Shown: positions 12,638 to 24,032, counted from the stretch's first letter. The stretch is DNA of 64,000 nt from Photorhabdus thracensis (GCF_001010285.1 NZ_CP011104.1:434001-498000); one strand, 5' to 3'. Made by a program: numbers and translations. The notes: generated by a model from the letters alone, not told the origin.

Positions 12638-13759
12638 TTATTGACGACTATCATTCGCTTGTTGAAGCAATACTCTGCTCTCTTTCATAAAGTGAAGCGC
12701 ATAATCACCAAACCATTCACTAACATCTTTAAAACTGCTGATAAAAGCCTGTTTATCCTGGTTTTCCAGTAACTCAAGCGCTTGTCCAAAACTTTGGTGA
12801 TAACGACGTATAAGATCAATATTCTCTGGCGATGACATAATAATATCAGCGTAAAGCTGAGGATCTTGCGCAAACAATCGCCCTACCATAATCAGTTCCA
12901 AGCGGTAAATTGGTGAGGATATTGATAATAATTGTTGTAAATCAGTATCTTCCTGTGCGAGATGTTGCCCATAAGCGAACGTCGTGAAGTGGCGTAACAC
13001 CTGGATAAAACTCATATTTTTATCATGCTGTTCAGCATCCATCTGATGTAGGCAAGCCCCCCAAATCAGCAGCTGTTCCAAAAACCACTGATAAGCTTCC
13101 TCCTGGCGTCCGTCACAGTAAACAACAACCTGTTTTGCCAAGCTGCCTACATCCGGCCCAAACATAGGATGTAGCCCCAGTACTGGTCCTTTGTGCACAT
13201 CAAGCATAGCCTGTAATGGTTTCTGTTTGATAGATGCCAAATCCACCAAAATACAATGGTCAGGTAATGGTGGTAAACGGCGAATAACCTCTTCTGTCAG
13301 ATGAATAGGTACACTGATAATGACCATGCCTGCACCAGCCAAAATCTGCTCTGCGTCAGGCCAATCTTGTGATTCCAGATTTTTAACTTCATAACCAGAC
13401 AAAGTTAACAGGCGACCAAACAGTCTCCCCATTTTACCCAAACCACCAACAATGACTATCGACCCTAATTGAGGGCAAAGAGTTTTAAATCCTTTGTCAT
13501 TTTCGCTGGTATAAGACTCCCGCATAATGCGACGCAGAATATCTTCAATTAAATCCGGTGGAACACCAAAATCTTCAGCCTCTTGCCGACGTGAAGCAAG
13601 CATCGCCGTTTCTCTGTCAGGCGCATAAATTGGCAACCCATTTTGGCTTTTTACCTCACCAACCTCTGCAACTAATTCCAGTCGCTTTGCCAGTAAATCC
13701 AGCAAAGCTTTATCCACTTCATCAATCTTGTCCCGTAATTGAGATAATTCAGCCACCAT
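12638..13759 (-). CDS. tyrA: Chorismate mutase / prephenate dehydrogenase (T-protein)
   Basis: Bifunctional enzyme of the tyrosine branch: chorismate to prephenate, then NAD-dependent oxidation to 4-hydroxyphenylpyruvate. Start chosen at the ATG at 13759, giving 373 residues and [42 protein letters not shown] N terminus as in E. coli. The longer frame would overlap aroF by about 95 nt. Chorismate mutase spans about 1-90 and the dehydrogenase about 98-370, with nucleotide motif [14 protein letters not shown]. It follows aroF by 5 nt in an aroF-tyrA operon, the TyrR-regulated arrangement. Confidence 0.97.
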   Translation of the reverse strand: MVAELSQLRDKIDEVDKALLDLLAKRLELVAEVGEVKSQNGLPIYAPDRETAMLASRRQEAEDFGVPPDLIEDILRRIMRESYTSENDKGFKTLCPQLGSIVIVGGLGKMGRLFGRLLTLSGYEVKNLESQDWPDAEQILAGAGMVIISVPIHLTEEVIRRLPPLPDHCILVDLASIKQKPLQAMLDVHKGPVLGLHPMFGPDVGSLAKQVVVYCDGRQEEAYQWFLEQLLIWGACLHQMDAEQHDKNMSFIQVLRHFTTFAYGQHLAQEDTDLQQLLSISSPIYRLELIMVGRLFAQDPQLYADIIMSSPENIDLIRRYHQSFGQALELLENQDKQAFISSFKDVSEWFGDYALHFMKESRVLLQQANDSRQ

Positions 13760-13764
13760 ACTTA

Positions 13765-14859
13765 TTATCCTGCTTTTTTCAATATCGTAATTCTTTGCGA
13801 CAATTGCGGACTGATTTGCTGATGCAATTTTCTCAGAACTGCTTCTGTAGTCTGCCAACTAATACAAGCGTCAGTCACTGAAACACCATATTTCATTTCA
13901 CTACGAGGTTGCTCAGAAGATTGGTTACCTTCATTAATATGGCTCTCCAACATAATCCCAGTGATAGATTGGTTACCCGAAATAATCTGCTCTGCTACAG
14001 AATCTACAACCTCGCTTTGGCGACGAAAGTCTTTATTAGAGTTACCATGGCTGCAATCAATCATCAAGGAAGGCAATAATCCAGACTTCATCATCTGCTG
14101 TTCACATTCCATTACATGTTCGGCGCTGTAATTAGGTGTTTTACCCCCACGTAAAATAATGTGTCCATTCGGATTCCCTTGTGTTTGTAACAAACATACC
14201 TGCCCTGACTGATTTATTCCCATAAAACGATGTGGCATAGCGGCTGCACGCATCGCATTAATTGCCGTACTCAAGCTACCATCAGTCCCATTTTTGAAAC
14301 CAACCGGCATAGACAAACCTGAAGCCATTTCCCGGTGCGTCTGAGATTCTGTCGTTCTTGCACCAATTGCCGACCAACTAAACAAATCTCCTAAATACTG
14401 TGGACTATTCGGATCTAAAGCCTCTGTTGCAAGAGGTAATCCCATTTTAACCAAGCTAATTAGTAAACGACGGGCAATATGCAAACCAGCTTCCACATCA
14501 AATGAACCATCCATGAACGGATCGTTAATAAGACCTTTCCAACCCACTGTTGTACGAGGTTTTTCAAAATAGACACGCATTACGATGTACAGACTGTCAC
14601 TTAATTCAGAAGAAAGTACCGCCAAACGATGAGCATAATCCAGAGCTGCATCCACGTCATGAATAGAGCAAGGACCACATACGACCAGCAAACGGGGATC
14701 ACGATGCTGAATAATGTCAGCAATTATTTTACGTGCATTTGCAATAGCATGCAGATCATTACCACTGAGTGGATATTGTTGTTTTAGTTCTGCCGGAGTT
14801 ATAAGAATTTGTTCACCACTGATGTGAACGTTATTAAGTGCATCTTTTTGTATGAACAT
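13765..14859 (-). CDS. aroF: 3-deoxy-7-phosphoheptulonate synthase, Tyr-sensitive type
   Basis: First step of the shikimate pathway: phosphoenolpyruvate plus erythrose 4-phosphate to DAHP. At 364 residues it is slightly longer than E. coli AroF (356). The conserved blocks [45 protein letters not shown] and [10 protein letters not shown] are intact. Its partner is tyrA, and a TyrR box lies upstream, which supports the Tyr-regulated isozyme (AroF) over AroG or AroH. Confidence 0.96.
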   Translation of the reverse strand: MFIQKDALNNVHISGEQILITPAELKQQYPLSGNDLHAIANARKIIADIIQHRDPRLLVVCGPCSIHDVDAALDYAHRLAVLSSELSDSLYIVMRVYFEKPRTTVGWKGLINDPFMDGSFDVEAGLHIARRLLISLVKMGLPLATEALDPNSPQYLGDLFSWSAIGARTTESQTHREMASGLSMPVGFKNGTDGSLSTAINAMRAAAMPHRFMGINQSGQVCLLQTQGNPNGHIILRGGKTPNYSAEHVMECEQQMMKSGLLPSLMIDCSHGNSNKDFRRQSEVVDSVAEQIISGNQSITGIMLESHINEGNQSSEQPRSEMKYGVSVTDACISWQTTEAVLRKLHQQISPQLSQRITILKKAG

Positions 14860-14954
14860 TTCGGCTGTCTCCTCAAATTGTCATTCTGTGTTAATTTATT
14901 TTTATGTATTTGACCAATAACATATCATGCATCGTAAAGAACACAATCCAATTG

Positions 14955-14992
14955 TGTAAATAAAATATAAATAGTGTAAATTTTTATTTACA
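14955..14992 (-). promoter_or_regulatory. TyrR operator of aroF-tyrA
   Basis: A perfect strong box TGTAAA-N6-TTTACA lies at 14975-14992, about 115 nt upstream of aroF. Twenty bases away is a weak box TGTAAA-N6-ATAAAT (14955-14972). Paired strong and weak boxes are how TyrR with tyrosine represses aroF in E. coli. Confidence 0.85.
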
Positions 14993-15520
14993 ACAATGAA
15001 GTTTTAATCCAAATTATAAATATATTCAGGAATTTATTAATAATATTAAAATTATCCCAAACAAAAATACATTAGCAATAATTATCATTTTTAAATAAAG
15101 ATATTAAAACACAAGAATTAATATTTTATTATTATTGATTTTGTATATTTACATTTTAAAATCATTAAGTAAAAACAAAATATTCATCCCGTTTTTATTA
15201 TTGAAAACAAATAACATTAACAATCGTATTTTATATTTCAGTTAAATTATCTCAATTTATTTATATGAAATTAATGAATCATGCTAATAAAATATTAAGT
15301 TATGTCAAACTCACTCTTTTTATTAATTCATTAAGGAAATTTATGATAATACTGCAGCCAGCAATATAATAGTTATATGCTTATTACCAGCAGACGTTAT
15401 GAAGGGAATCTGTGTTATCAATTCTTATATAGGTTATATCCTGATGAAAATATTGATGCAGATCTTTACTAAATTCAATATTAAGGGCCGGATAATCCCG
15501 CCTTTTCATTAAAAGAATCG
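14993..15520. other. AT-rich intergenic stretch with no recognisable gene
   Basis: Upstream of aroF and before the hydrolase remnant. Very A/T-rich, with no open frame of note, no tRNA and no clear hairpin terminator. It may hold curved DNA or upstream activation sites, but nothing specific could be named. Confidence 0.6.
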
Positions 15521-15826
15521 CTACAGAGCTTGCTGCAAAAAAGCGACCAATTCCTGATTAACTTTATGTGGTTGCTCCAATGTGGAAATATGCCCCGCAT
15601 CCTGAATGACAACATAATCACAGCGAAGTATTTCAGCCATCAAGTAACCTTCCAGAGGCAGACGAGACATATCTTGCTCACCTGTGATAACAAGAGCTGG
15701 CATATCTAATTTTTCCAACAAATGAGTTCTATCTTCACGTCCAAAAATCATTCGCCCTAACGGAACGATACTATTACATAATACTTCCTCAGGAATTGTT
15801 AAAAATATAAAAAAAGAGGCCAGCAA
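15521..15826 (-). pseudogene. Alpha/beta-hydrolase C-terminal remnant
   Basis: The frame codes for the end of an alpha/beta-hydrolase fold: LDMPALVITGEQDMSRLPLEGYLMAEILRCDYVVIQDAGHISTLEQPHKVNQELVAFLQ. The acid (GEQD) and the catalytic His (DAGHIS) are present. The nucleophile elbow and the whole N-terminal two thirds are missing. The first residues are translated from the rplS terminator, so the frame has no real start. It is a truncated relic. Confidence 0.75.
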
Positions 15827-15839
15827 TTGCTGGCCTCTT
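15814..15839 (-). terminator. rpsP-rimM-trmD-rplS operon terminator
   Basis: AAGAGGCCAGC, loop AATT, GCTGGCCTCTT, then a long T run on the minus strand, 32 nt after the rplS stop. Confidence 0.9.
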
Positions 15840-15871
15840 CAACGATAACTTTCGGATGTAACGAAAGCGTA

Positions 15872-16240
<369 letters not shown>

Positions 16241-16294
16241 CTAGGTAAACTGATATATCAAAGACATTCATTCCCTTCAGGGAATATGTCTGGA

Positions 16295-17047
16295 TTAATT
16301 CGTTGCTTCAGTTAGATGTTCCCGTTGGAACTCTGTCAGCAATATCCTTTGCTCGTCAGTCAGAGCTAGGTTTTCCAGAAGTTCAGGTCTTCTAAGCCAA
16401 GTCCGGCCAAGCGATTGTTTCATACGCCAGCGATTAATTTCAGCATGATTCCCCGATAACAGAACGGGTGGAACTTCCATGCCATCCAATACCTCCGGGC
16501 GGGTATAGTGCGGACAATCCAGCAATCCATCAGCAAAAGAGTCTTCCTCAGCCGATGCCCGATGCCCCAAAACTCCCGGAATGAACCGGGAAACAGAGTC
16601 AATCATGGTCATTGCAGGAATTTCACCACCACTGAGCACGTAATCACCGATAGACCATTCTTCGTCAATCTCAGTTTGAATAACCCGCTCATCTATCCCT
16701 TCATAGCGGCCACAAATCAGAATCAGTTTCTCATTTGTTGCCAGCTCACAAACGCCTTGTTGATTGAGTTTGCGCCCCTGAGGTGAAAGATAAATCACCT
16801 TTGCACCTTCGCCTACCGCAGTTTTTGCTGCATGAATAGCTTCCCGTAAAGGCTGAACCATCATCAACATGCCTGGACCACCGCCGTAAGGCCGATCGTC
16901 AACAGTACGATGCCGGTCGTAGGTAAAATCCCGTGGATTCCAGCATTCAATACTTAACAGGCCATTCTTTACTGCCCGGCCAGTTACCCCATAATCGGTT
17001 ATTGCGCGGAACATTTCAGGAAACAGGCTAATAACCCCAATCCACAT
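16295..17047 (-). CDS. trmD: tRNA (guanine-N1)-methyltransferase TrmD
   Basis: Methylates G37 next to the anticodon using S-adenosylmethionine and so prevents frameshifting. At 250 aa it has a SPOUT trefoil-knot domain with [11 protein letters not shown] (about 86), [15 protein letters not shown] (about 110) and [10 protein letters not shown] (about 133), plus the C-terminal tRNA-binding domain ([18 protein letters not shown]). It sits 39 nt downstream of rimM in the same operon. Confidence 0.98.
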   Translation of the reverse strand: MWIGVISLFPEMFRAITDYGVTGRAVKNGLLSIECWNPRDFTYDRHRTVDDRPYGGGPGMLMMVQPLREAIHAAKTAVGEGAKVIYLSPQGRKLNQQGVCELATNEKLILICGRYEGIDERVIQTEIDEEWSIGDYVLSGGEIPAMTMIDSVSRFIPGVLGHRASAEEDSFADGLLDCPHYTRPEVLDGMEVPPVLLSGNHAEINRWRMKQSLGRTWLRRPELLENLALTDEQRILLTEFQREHLTEATN

Positions 17048-17086
17048 TACAGCGTCCCACTCATTTAAACCGTTTATAACCGGAGT

Positions 17087-17635
17087 TTAAAAACCAGGAT
17101 CCCAATCTACTTCAATAGTTTTAGTAGCGAGATCGACTTTCTTGATAACCTGCCCATCAAGAAACGGAATCAGCCGTTCCTTGACACCGAATGCATCTTT
17201 CAGGTTTGCTTTAACTACCATTACATCATTAGAACCGGTTTCCATCATGTCATTGACAGTACCCAGGCTATAACCCGTTGTGCTTACTACCTGGCAACCC
17301 ATCAGGTCTTTCCAGTAGTAATCACCCGCATCCAGTTCCGGTAGTTGCGCTGAATCTACGGTAATTTCGCAATTAATCAGTAAATTCGCAGCATCCCGAT
17401 CATCAATACCTTTAATTTTGACGATCATATCCTGATTGTGGTGTTTCCAGGCTTCCAGTTCGATGTGTTGCCACCGACCTGCCCGTTGGATAAACCACGG
17501 TTGATACTCAAAAATGTCTTCGGCATGTTCGGTGGAAGAAAAAACTCTGAGCCAACCACGAATACCATAAGTTGAACCCAGTTTTCCCAATACGATTGGA
17601 CTCACAGGAAGTTCAAGGCTAGTTTGCTTGCTCAT
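17087..17635 (-). CDS. rimM: Ribosome maturation factor RimM
   Basis: Assembly factor for the 30S head that binds S19. Start chosen at the ATG at 17635 (MSKQ...), which gives 182 residues as in E. coli; a GTG/ATG-led extension of three codons is possible. It has an N-terminal RimM barrel (about 10-95; [19 protein letters not shown]) and a C-terminal PRC-barrel (about 100-180; [30 protein letters not shown]). Second gene of the rpsP operon. Confidence 0.97.
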   Translation of the reverse strand: MSKQTSLELPVSPIVLGKLGSTYGIRGWLRVFSSTEHAEDIFEYQPWFIQRAGRWQHIELEAWKHHNQDMIVKIKGIDDRDAANLLINCEITVDSAQLPELDAGDYYWKDLMGCQVVSTTGYSLGTVNDMMETGSNDVMVVKANLKDAFGVKERLIPFLDGQVIKKVDLATKTIEVDWDPGF

Positions 17636-17653
17636 AGTTACCACCGCGACAGA

Positions 17654-17902
17654 TTAAGCTGCTTTTTTAGCGTCTTTGATCAGTGAAGAAACACGATCAG
17701 ACACAGTTGCACCCAGACCCACCCAATGTTCAATGCGGTCCAGATCTAAACGCAGTGCTTCTGCTTTCCCTGTTGCGATAGGGTTGAAGAAGCCAACGCG
17801 CTCAATAAAGCGACCATCACGCGGGTTGCGGCTATCGGTCACGACTACTTGATAAAACGGACGCTTTTTTGCGCCGCCACGAGCTAAACGAATTGTTACC
17901 AT
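17654..17902 (-). CDS. rpsP: 30S ribosomal protein S16
   Basis: Small-subunit protein needed for early assembly. Start set at the ATG at 17902, downstream of GAGGATGTT, for 82 residues ([25 protein letters not shown]), the family length. The seven extra codons of the longer frame are the leader. First gene of rpsP-rimM-trmD-rplS. Confidence 0.97.
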   Translation of the reverse strand: MVTIRLARGGAKKRPFYQVVVTDSRNPRDGRFIERVGFFNPIATGKAEALRLDLDRIEHWVGLGATVSDRVSSLIKDAKKAA

Positions 17903-18038
17903 AACATCCTCATTAGTTAACAAAACAACCAGACTCCATCGAGGAATGAAGTCCGGCTGTCAGATAAAAAGCCCGAAAAGTTTACTCACTTTGGCGCAAA
18001 AAGCAATCCAAAGTGGATATTCTTCGAGACTTTATCAA

Positions 18039-19400
18039 TTAACGGCCCATAAATCCGGGTGGCATCATGCCTTTCATGCCACGCATCATTTTTGCCAGAC
18101 CACCTTTCTTCATTTTCTTCATCATGCGCTGCATTTCGTCGAATTGTTTAAGCAGGCGGTTAACATCCTGAACCTGAGTACCGGAACCACTGGCAATACG
18201 GCGTTTACGAGAACCTTTGATAATTTCCGGCTTTTCCCGCTCTTTACGCGTCATGGAATTTATAATAGCTTCCATTTTCACCAGCACTTTATCATCCATC
18301 TGAGATTTTACTGCATCAGGCACCTGAGACATTCCCGGCATTTTGCTTAACATACTCGCCATACCACCCATATTGCGCATCTGCTTAAGCTGGTCCAGAA
18401 AGTCATTTAAATCGAAACCATCACCTTTTTTTAGTTTAGAAGCCAGCTTTTCCGCCTGGGTACGATCGACTTTACTTTCAATTTCTTCAATCAGGGAAAG
18501 AACATCTCCCATCCCAAGAATTCGAGAGGCAATACGATCCGGGTGGAAAGGCTCCAGTGCATCAGTTTTTTCACCAACACCCAGGAATTTAATTGGCTTA
18601 CCCGTGATATGGCGAATAGACAGGGCAGCGCCGCCACGAGCATCACCATCGACTTTAGTCAACACCACACCCGTCAGTGGCAATGCCTCATTGAAAGCTT
18701 TTGCTGTATTCGCAGCATCCTGGCCCGTCATAGCATCAACAACAAACAGGGTTTCCACTGGATTAATAGCTTCATGAACCTGTTTGATTTCATCCATCAT
18801 GGCTTCGTCAACATGCAGACGACCCGCAGTATCCACCAACAGCACATCATAGAATTTCAACTTAGCGTGCTGTACAGCTTTAGTCACGATATCGACCGGT
18901 TTTTCCTGAGCATCAGAAGGATAGAAATCAATACCGACTGCCTGCGCCAACGTTTCAAGCTGTTTGATCGCGGCCGGACGATAGACGTCAGCAGATACCA
19001 CTAAAACTTTTTTCTTTTGTTTTCCTTTCAGAAAATTACCCAGCTTAGCAACGCTGGTCGTTTTACCTGCACCTTGCAAACCGGCCATCAATACGACAGC
19101 CGGAGGTTGGGTAGAGAGATTCAGTTCACTGTTAACTTCTCCCATCGCCTTAACCAGTTCATTCTGAACAATTTTGACAAATTCCTGTCCGGGAGTAAGG
19201 CTTTTGTTAACTTCGTGGCCTACCGCGCTCTCCTTAACACACGAAATAAAGTCACGCACTACAGGCAATGCAACATCAGCCTCAAGTAAAGCCATGCGAA
19301 CTTCGCGCAGTGTCTCTTTAATATTGTCTTCAGTCAGTCGCCCACGGCCACTGATATTGCGCAATGTGCGCGATAGTCTGTCGGTTAAATTATCAAACAT
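18039..19400 (-). CDS. ffh: Signal recognition particle protein Ffh
   Basis: SRP54 GTPase that binds 4.5S RNA and signal sequences and delivers membrane proteins to FtsY. At 453 aa it shows an N domain (1-85), a G domain with Walker A GLQGAGKTTSVAKLG (about 107), DTAGR (about 190) and TKVDGDARGG (about 247), then a methionine-rich M domain (about 297-433) with GSGTQVQDVNRLLKQF and MMKKMKKGGLAKMMRGMKGMMPPGF. It lies upstream of the ribosomal operon and is divergent from ypjD, as in E. coli. Confidence 0.98.
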   Translation of the reverse strand: MFDNLTDRLSRTLRNISGRGRLTEDNIKETLREVRMALLEADVALPVVRDFISCVKESAVGHEVNKSLTPGQEFVKIVQNELVKAMGEVNSELNLSTQPPAVVLMAGLQGAGKTTSVAKLGNFLKGKQKKKVLVVSADVYRPAAIKQLETLAQAVGIDFYPSDAQEKPVDIVTKAVQHAKLKFYDVLLVDTAGRLHVDEAMMDEIKQVHEAINPVETLFVVDAMTGQDAANTAKAFNEALPLTGVVLTKVDGDARGGAALSIRHITGKPIKFLGVGEKTDALEPFHPDRIASRILGMGDVLSLIEEIESKVDRTQAEKLASKLKKGDGFDLNDFLDQLKQMRNMGGMASMLSKMPGMSQVPDAVKSQMDDKVLVKMEAIINSMTRKEREKPEIIKGSRKRRIASGSGTQVQDVNRLLKQFDEMQRMMKKMKKGGLAKMMRGMKGMMPPGFMGR

Positions 19401-19581
19401 TGTCTCTGCTCAATTTTTAAAAATGGGCTACCTGTAAGCGTATTCTGAAAATTATAACACGATGATAAAGGGATCTCTGCACAGAGATTCGCACGGATGA
19501 TTAACAACGGTTGGAGGCTATCCTTGCTGGCGTTATACTTAAGTTTTAATTCACCTAAAAATCGCTAAAACGACTAACGCT

Positions 19582-20373
19582 ATGCCAGTATTCTCTATAA
19601 TTGCTTTATTCGCTTATTTACTCAGCCTGGTACTGATTATTCCCGGCTTACTGCGAAAACCGAATGGATACCGCAGACTGGCATTGCTTTCAGCGATTAT
19701 CGCTTTAATCTGTCATGCTATCGCACTTAAATACAAGATCTTTCACGTCAGCAGTGGGCAGAACCTCACACTCTTGAACCTAGGTTCCATTGTCAGCTTA
19801 CTTATCTGCATCATAATGACAATTGTCGCTTCCCATGGACGTGCCTGGTTCCTACTGCCCATTGTCTATAGTTTTGCCATGATAAATCTGGCATTAGCCA
19901 GCTTTATGCCCGGTGAATTCATTACTCATCTGGAAGCCAGCCTTGAATTATCTATTCATATTGGCTTGGCTCTGCTTGGCTATGCGACTTTGCTTATCGC
20001 TGCACTATATGCTCTACAACTTGGGTGGCTGGATCATCAGCTTAAAAATAAAAAGCTGACTTTTACTCCGGATATGCCCCCACTGATGTTCATCGAACGT
20101 AAAATGTTCCATATCACTCAGGTTGGCGTAATATTACTGACTCTGACACTCTGTACCGGCATCCTCTATATGGATAATATTTTCAGTAAGGAAAACATCC
20201 ATAAAGCAGTTCTGTCTATCATCGCATGGTTTGTCTACATTGTTTTATTATGGGGCCACTACCATGATGGATGGCGTGGTAAACGAGTTATCTGGTTTAA
20301 TTTGATTGGTGCATTTACCCTGACGCTTGCCTATTTCGGCAATCGATTATTGCAAGAAATCATGATTTATTAA
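19582..20373 (+). CDS. ypjD: Inner membrane protein YpjD, cytochrome c assembly (CcsA/CcmC-like) family
   Basis: At 263 aa it has about eight predicted transmembrane segments and belongs to the HemX/CcmC-like family (cytochrome_c_asm). In E. coli the gene lies between ffh and corB, the same context as here, and has been linked to magnesium/cobalt handling alongside corB. The tryptophan-rich WGHYHDGWRGKRVIWFN segment near residue 222 fits the WGxxxWxW-type loop of the superfamily. Biochemical role uncertain. It is 50 nt upstream of corB on the same strand. Confidence 0.9.
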   Translation: MPVFSIIALFAYLLSLVLIIPGLLRKPNGYRRLALLSAIIALICHAIALKYKIFHVSSGQNLTLLNLGSIVSLLICIIMTIVASHGRAWFLLPIVYSFAMINLALASFMPGEFITHLEASLELSIHIGLALLGYATLLIAALYALQLGWLDHQLKNKKLTFTPDMPPLMFIERKMFHITQVGVILLTLTLCTGILYMDNIFSKENIHKAVLSIIAWFVYIVLLWGHYHDGWRGKRVIWFNLIGAFTLTLAYFGNRLLQEIMIY

Positions 20374-20423
20374 AAAAATGACATGATGTCCAATCAGCAT
20401 CAATATTTGGAAGGAATTTTGCT

Positions 20424-21716
20424 TTGGAGCATGTCTCAACAAGCACATTAATTATCATTTTAATCATTATGCTTCTCGTTTCAGCGTACTTCTCCGCTTC
20501 TGAGACAAGTATGATGACACTGAACCGCTACCGCTTACGTCATCTGGCAAAGCAAGGAAGCCGCCCTGCTCGCAGAGTTGAAGTATTGCTTCGTCATCCT
20601 GACCGGCTTATAAGCCTGATTCTTATCGGCAACAATTTAGTTAATATTCTAGCCTCAGCACTCGCTACCATCATTGGTATGCGCCTTTATGGTAATGCCG
20701 GGGTCGCTATCGCAACAGGTGTTCTGACTTTTATTGTGCTGATATTTTCTGAAGTTATGCCAAAGACTATAGCCGCCCTCTATCCTGAAAGGATCGCTTT
20801 TCCGAGCAGTTTCCTGCTGCGCCCATTACAAAAAATCATGATGCCATTAGTTTGGCTGCTAAATAGAATTACCTTATTGTTAATGCGTTGCCTTGGTATC
20901 AAACACACTACTGGTCACAGTGATGCAATTAGTAAAGATGAACTACGCACTATTTTGAATGAATCAGATGCCAAGCTATCACGGCAAAATCAGGATATGC
21001 TGATTTCAATTTTAGACCTGGAGAAAGTCACCATCGGCGACATTATGGTTCCCCGTAATGAAATTGTTGGTATTGATATTAATGATGACTGGAAATCCAT
21101 CATACGTCAGTTAACTCATTCACCTCATGGCCGGATCGTGCTTTATCGTGATTCACTTGATGATGCTATTGGCATGCTCCGTGTACGTGAAGCTTACCGA
21201 TTGATGACGGAAAAAAAAGAGTTCACCAAAAGAAACCTGATTAAAGCAGCGGATAAAATTTACTATATTCCGATCAGCGCTCCACTTAATGTTCAATTGG
21301 TAAACTTCCAACGCAATAAGGAAAAAGCCGGGCTTATCGTTGATGAATACGGTGATATTCAAGGGCTGGTAGCTGTTGAAGATATCCTCGAAGAGATTGT
21401 CGGTGATTTTACAACGTCAATGTCTCCATCTCTAGCTGAAGAAGTTTCTCCCCAAAGTGACGGTACTATTTTAGTTGACGGGACAGCCAACATCCGCGAA
21501 TTAAATAAAGCTTTTGACTGGGCATTGCCTGTTGATGGACCACGAACTGTTAATGGTATGGTGCTTGAAGAGTTAGGAGAAATACCAGCACTGAACGTGC
21601 AAGTGCAAATTGGCAAATATAATTTTGAAGTGCTTTCTGTGAACGATAATGTCATTAAACAAGTTCGGGTCACGCCCATCAACCAACTTTCTGGACAAAA
21701 AGCACAAACAGCTTAA
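20424..21716 (+). CDS. corB: CNNM/CorC-type transporter CorB (YfjD)
   Basis: Membrane protein of the CNNM/CorB Mg2+/Co2+ efflux family. TTG start at 20424, eight bases after AAGGA, giving MEHVSTSTLIIILIIMLLVSAYFSASETSMM, collinear with E. coli (430 versus about 428 aa). It has an N-terminal DUF21 domain with three to four membrane helices (about 5-150), a CBS pair (about 200-330; IMVPRNEIVGIDIND, VDEYGDIQGLVAVEDILEEIVGDF) and a C-terminal CorC/HlyC transporter-associated domain (about 345-420). Confidence 0.94.
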   Translation: MEHVSTSTLIIILIIMLLVSAYFSASETSMMTLNRYRLRHLAKQGSRPARRVEVLLRHPDRLISLILIGNNLVNILASALATIIGMRLYGNAGVAIATGVLTFIVLIFSEVMPKTIAALYPERIAFPSSFLLRPLQKIMMPLVWLLNRITLLLMRCLGIKHTTGHSDAISKDELRTILNESDAKLSRQNQDMLISILDLEKVTIGDIMVPRNEIVGIDINDDWKSIIRQLTHSPHGRIVLYRDSLDDAIGMLRVREAYRLMTEKKEFTKRNLIKAADKIYYIPISAPLNVQLVNFQRNKEKAGLIVDEYGDIQGLVAVEDILEEIVGDFTTSMSPSLAEEVSPQSDGTILVDGTANIRELNKAFDWALPVDGPRTVNGMVLEELGEIPALNVQVQIGKYNFEVLSVNDNVIKQVRVTPINQLSGQKAQTA

Positions 21717-21733
21717 ATGATCACTTAAGATCC

Positions 21734-21770
21734 ATACCGTTGGAGGTATGTGCTACGCCCCCAACGGTAT
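21734..21770. terminator. Stem-loop between converging corB and luxS
   Basis: ATACCGTTGG pairs with CCAACGGTAT around a 17-base loop. No strong T run follows on either strand, so it could be a bidirectional terminator or an mRNA 3'-end structure. Confidence 0.5.
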
Positions 21771-21801
21771 ATTCCTGCTAACATCTCATCGCTGTTATAA
21801 A

Positions 21802-22317
21802 CTATACATGCAACTCTGTTAGCTTTTCTTCTGGCAATGCCAGTTCATCATTCCTATTAACACGAACATCTGAATCAAGAATATGGCGGGCAATATCCTG
21901 AGCTTCTGTCAGTGAATGCATATGATAAGTACCGCACTGATAAATATTTAGCTCTGGGATCTGAGTCTGATCTTTCACTTTCAATACATCGGCCATTGCT
22001 GCTTTCCACGCTTCAGCAACCCGTATTTCTGCTGGCGCGCCAATCAGGCTCATATAAAAACCCGTTCGGCATCCCATTGGCGATATATCAACAATTTCAA
22101 CACCATCACCATTGAGGTGGTTACGCATAAAACCAGCAAACAAATGTTCAAGTGTATGAATACCCTTCTCAGGCATAACCTCTTTATTTGGCACACAGAA
22201 GCGTAAATCAAAAACTGTAATGGTGTCACCATGAGGCGTTTTCATGGTCTTAGCAACTCTTACAGCTGGTGCAGCCATACGAGTATGGTCAACAGTAAAA
22301 CTATCTAGTAAAGGCAT
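21802..22317 (-). CDS. luxS: S-ribosylhomocysteine lyase LuxS
   Basis: Cleaves S-ribosylhomocysteine to homocysteine and DPD, the precursor of autoinducer-2; part of the activated methyl cycle. The 171 residues equal the E. coli length. The metal site His54-x-x-Glu57-His58 (HTLEH) and Cys128 (YQCGTYH) and the catalytic Cys83 (SPMGCRTG) are intact. It lies downstream of gshA with micA between on the opposite strand. Confidence 0.98.
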   Translation of the reverse strand: MPLLDSFTVDHTRMAAPAVRVAKTMKTPHGDTITVFDLRFCVPNKEVMPEKGIHTLEHLFAGFMRNHLNGDGVEIVDISPMGCRTGFYMSLIGAPAEIRVAEAWKAAMADVLKVKDQTQIPELNIYQCGTYHMHSLTEAQDIARHILDSDVRVNRNDELALPEEKLTELHV

Positions 22318-22359
22318 TTCTTCATCTCCACAAAAAATTCAGATTTTTTACAAGCAAAT

Positions 22360-22388
22360 GAAACCTTTTCATCTACCACCGGTCGTAA
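22360..22388 (+). promoter_or_regulatory. Probable sigma-E promoter of micA
   Basis: GAAACCT, 16 bp, then TCGTAA, six bases before the MicA start. This approximates the sigma-E consensus GGAACTT/TCAAA, the control known for E. coli micA. Confidence 0.6.
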
Positions 22389-22393
22389 AGAAT

Positions 22394-22468
22394 GAAAGAC
22401 GCGCAATTATTGCCATTCCTATTTTTCCAGAAGTTTTTATTTGACCACTATTATTAGTGCCCATTTTC
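22394..22468 (+). ncRNA. micA: MicA small regulatory RNA
   Basis: Hfq-dependent sRNA that represses ompA and other porin mRNAs under envelope stress. Its 5' end GAAAGACGCGCA is identical to E. coli MicA. It occupies the same place, on the plus strand between minus-strand gshA and luxS. An AT-rich middle is followed by a CCACT/AGTG hairpin and a T-rich end; that terminator stem is shorter than in E. coli. Too short for ORF prediction. The 3' end is approximate. Confidence 0.85.
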
Positions 22469-22472
22469 TTCT

Positions 22473-24032
22473 CTAGCATCCTGCCTGTTGTTTCAGATAT
22501 TCATCAAAACTGATGGTATCTTCATATTCCAACGCGTCTTGTCGCTCCACGGAGGCCCTGCGTTCTATAGCGAACTGTTCGTCGCTAATAACCTCATATT
22601 TTTCATTGACTAATTGCTGATGATATCTATCTGCCAATTCCAGCCCAAAGTCGCCAATGCCCTGAGTCTTCATTTTTTCCAGCAAACGAGCCGATAAGGT
22701 CAGTGATGAATCATCAAACATAGCAATCAATTCTTCGCAAACTTTCCGATATTGCGTACCAGAACAACTATCCAGTATTTCAGCAACCCGTTTCAAGTCA
22801 TTGAATAATTCTTTGCCAACTTTAGCTAATGGTTCCTCTACGCTGCCACAACCAAGGCCAATCACTTGCCCTGGTTTACGCCCTTCAAGGATCACTCTAT
22901 TCCAGTTTTTGCGGCAACACTCCAACTCATCACTACTCATTTCTGGCGCTTCGGCAAGCACACACCATATTAAGAATAGGTCAAGAAAGCGAATTTGTGT
23001 TTCATTGACCCCAATCGCGGCAAATGGATTAATATCTAATGAACGAACTTCGATATATTCCACCCCTCCACGCAGTAAAGCATCAGAAGGCGATTCATTC
23101 CCTTTTGCAACACGTTTAGGCCGGATTGGCGCATACAACTCATTTTCAATCTGTAAGACGTTGGTATTGAGCTGAATATATTTGTCACCTTGCTTAATAC
23201 CCAACTTAGCAAACTCGTCAGACGGCTTGTGAATCGCTTTTTTCAGCCCTTCAACATAGGTACGAAGGTTATTAAACGTAATATTCAGATCACGCTGCGA
23301 TTTATTGGTGTATCCCAGATCACTCATTCTTAATGAAGTAGCATAAGGCAGATAGCAAGCTCCATTTTCTATGTGCTCAAAAGGCAAAGAAGTCTCTCTG
23401 CCACGCAAGAATGAAGAACAAATTGCTGGAGAAGCGCCAAACAAGTAGGGAATCACCCATCCAAAACGATAGTAGTTGCGGATCAAACGGAAATAACCAT
23501 CTGAGATCCGCTCTTTACCACTCTCTGCATCTTCAACGCCAGCCCATGCCTGCCAAAACTCAATCGGCAATGAAAAATTGTAATGAACCCCAGATATGGT
23601 CTGCATCAAAGCACCATAACGGTTTTTCAGCCCTTCACGATATAACGTCTTATAGCGACCAATATTCGATGTACCATACTGAGCCAGAGTAATGTTCTCT
23701 GCCGCATCAATAAAACATGGCATACTCAAAGGCCACATTTTTTCTTTGTCCAGCACGCGCGCTGTATGACGATGAATATCGCTAAGAAATGAAATTGTAT
23801 ATTTTATGTCATCATCGACTGGTGTTATGAATTCTAACAATGACTCTGCAAAGTCAGTCGTAATCCATTTGTGCGTAAGCGCTGCACCAAGTGCTTTAGG
23901 GTGCTCCGTCGCTGCCAAATCACCATCTGAAGTAACACGCAATGTTTCACGCTCAACACCGCGACGAATTCCCTTTAAAATTGTCGGATGCGCCTCTAGC
24001 CATGATAGAGCCTTTGATACGTCCGGGATCAA
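22473..24032 (-). CDS. gshA: Glutamate-cysteine ligase
   Basis: ATP-dependent ligation of glutamate and cysteine, the limiting step of glutathione synthesis. At 519 aa it has the proteobacterial type-1 build: ERETLRV near 27, [16 protein letters not shown] near 56, [10 protein letters not shown] near 145 and [13 protein letters not shown] near 325. The start is TTG at 24032, preceded by GGGAGG. E. coli gshA also begins with TTG (LIPDVSQALAWL), so the weak start is conserved. Confidence 0.97.
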   Translation of the reverse strand: MIPDVSKALSWLEAHPTILKGIRRGVERETLRVTSDGDLAATEHPKALGAALTHKWITTDFAESLLEFITPVDDDIKYTISFLSDIHRHTARVLDKEKMWPLSMPCFIDAAENITLAQYGTSNIGRYKTLYREGLKNRYGALMQTISGVHYNFSLPIEFWQAWAGVEDAESGKERISDGYFRLIRNYYRFGWVIPYLFGASPAICSSFLRGRETSLPFEHIENGACYLPYATSLRMSDLGYTNKSQRDLNITFNNLRTYVEGLKKAIHKPSDEFAKLGIKQGDKYIQLNTNVLQIENELYAPIRPKRVAKGNESPSDALLRGGVEYIEVRSLDINPFAAIGVNETQIRFLDLFLIWCVLAEAPEMSSDELECCRKNWNRVILEGRKPGQVIGLGCGSVEEPLAKVGKELFNDLKRVAEILDSCSGTQYRKVCEELIAMFDDSSLTLSARLLEKMKTQGIGDFGLELADRYHQQLVNEKYEVISDEQFAIERRASVERQDALEYEDTISFDEYLKQQAGC

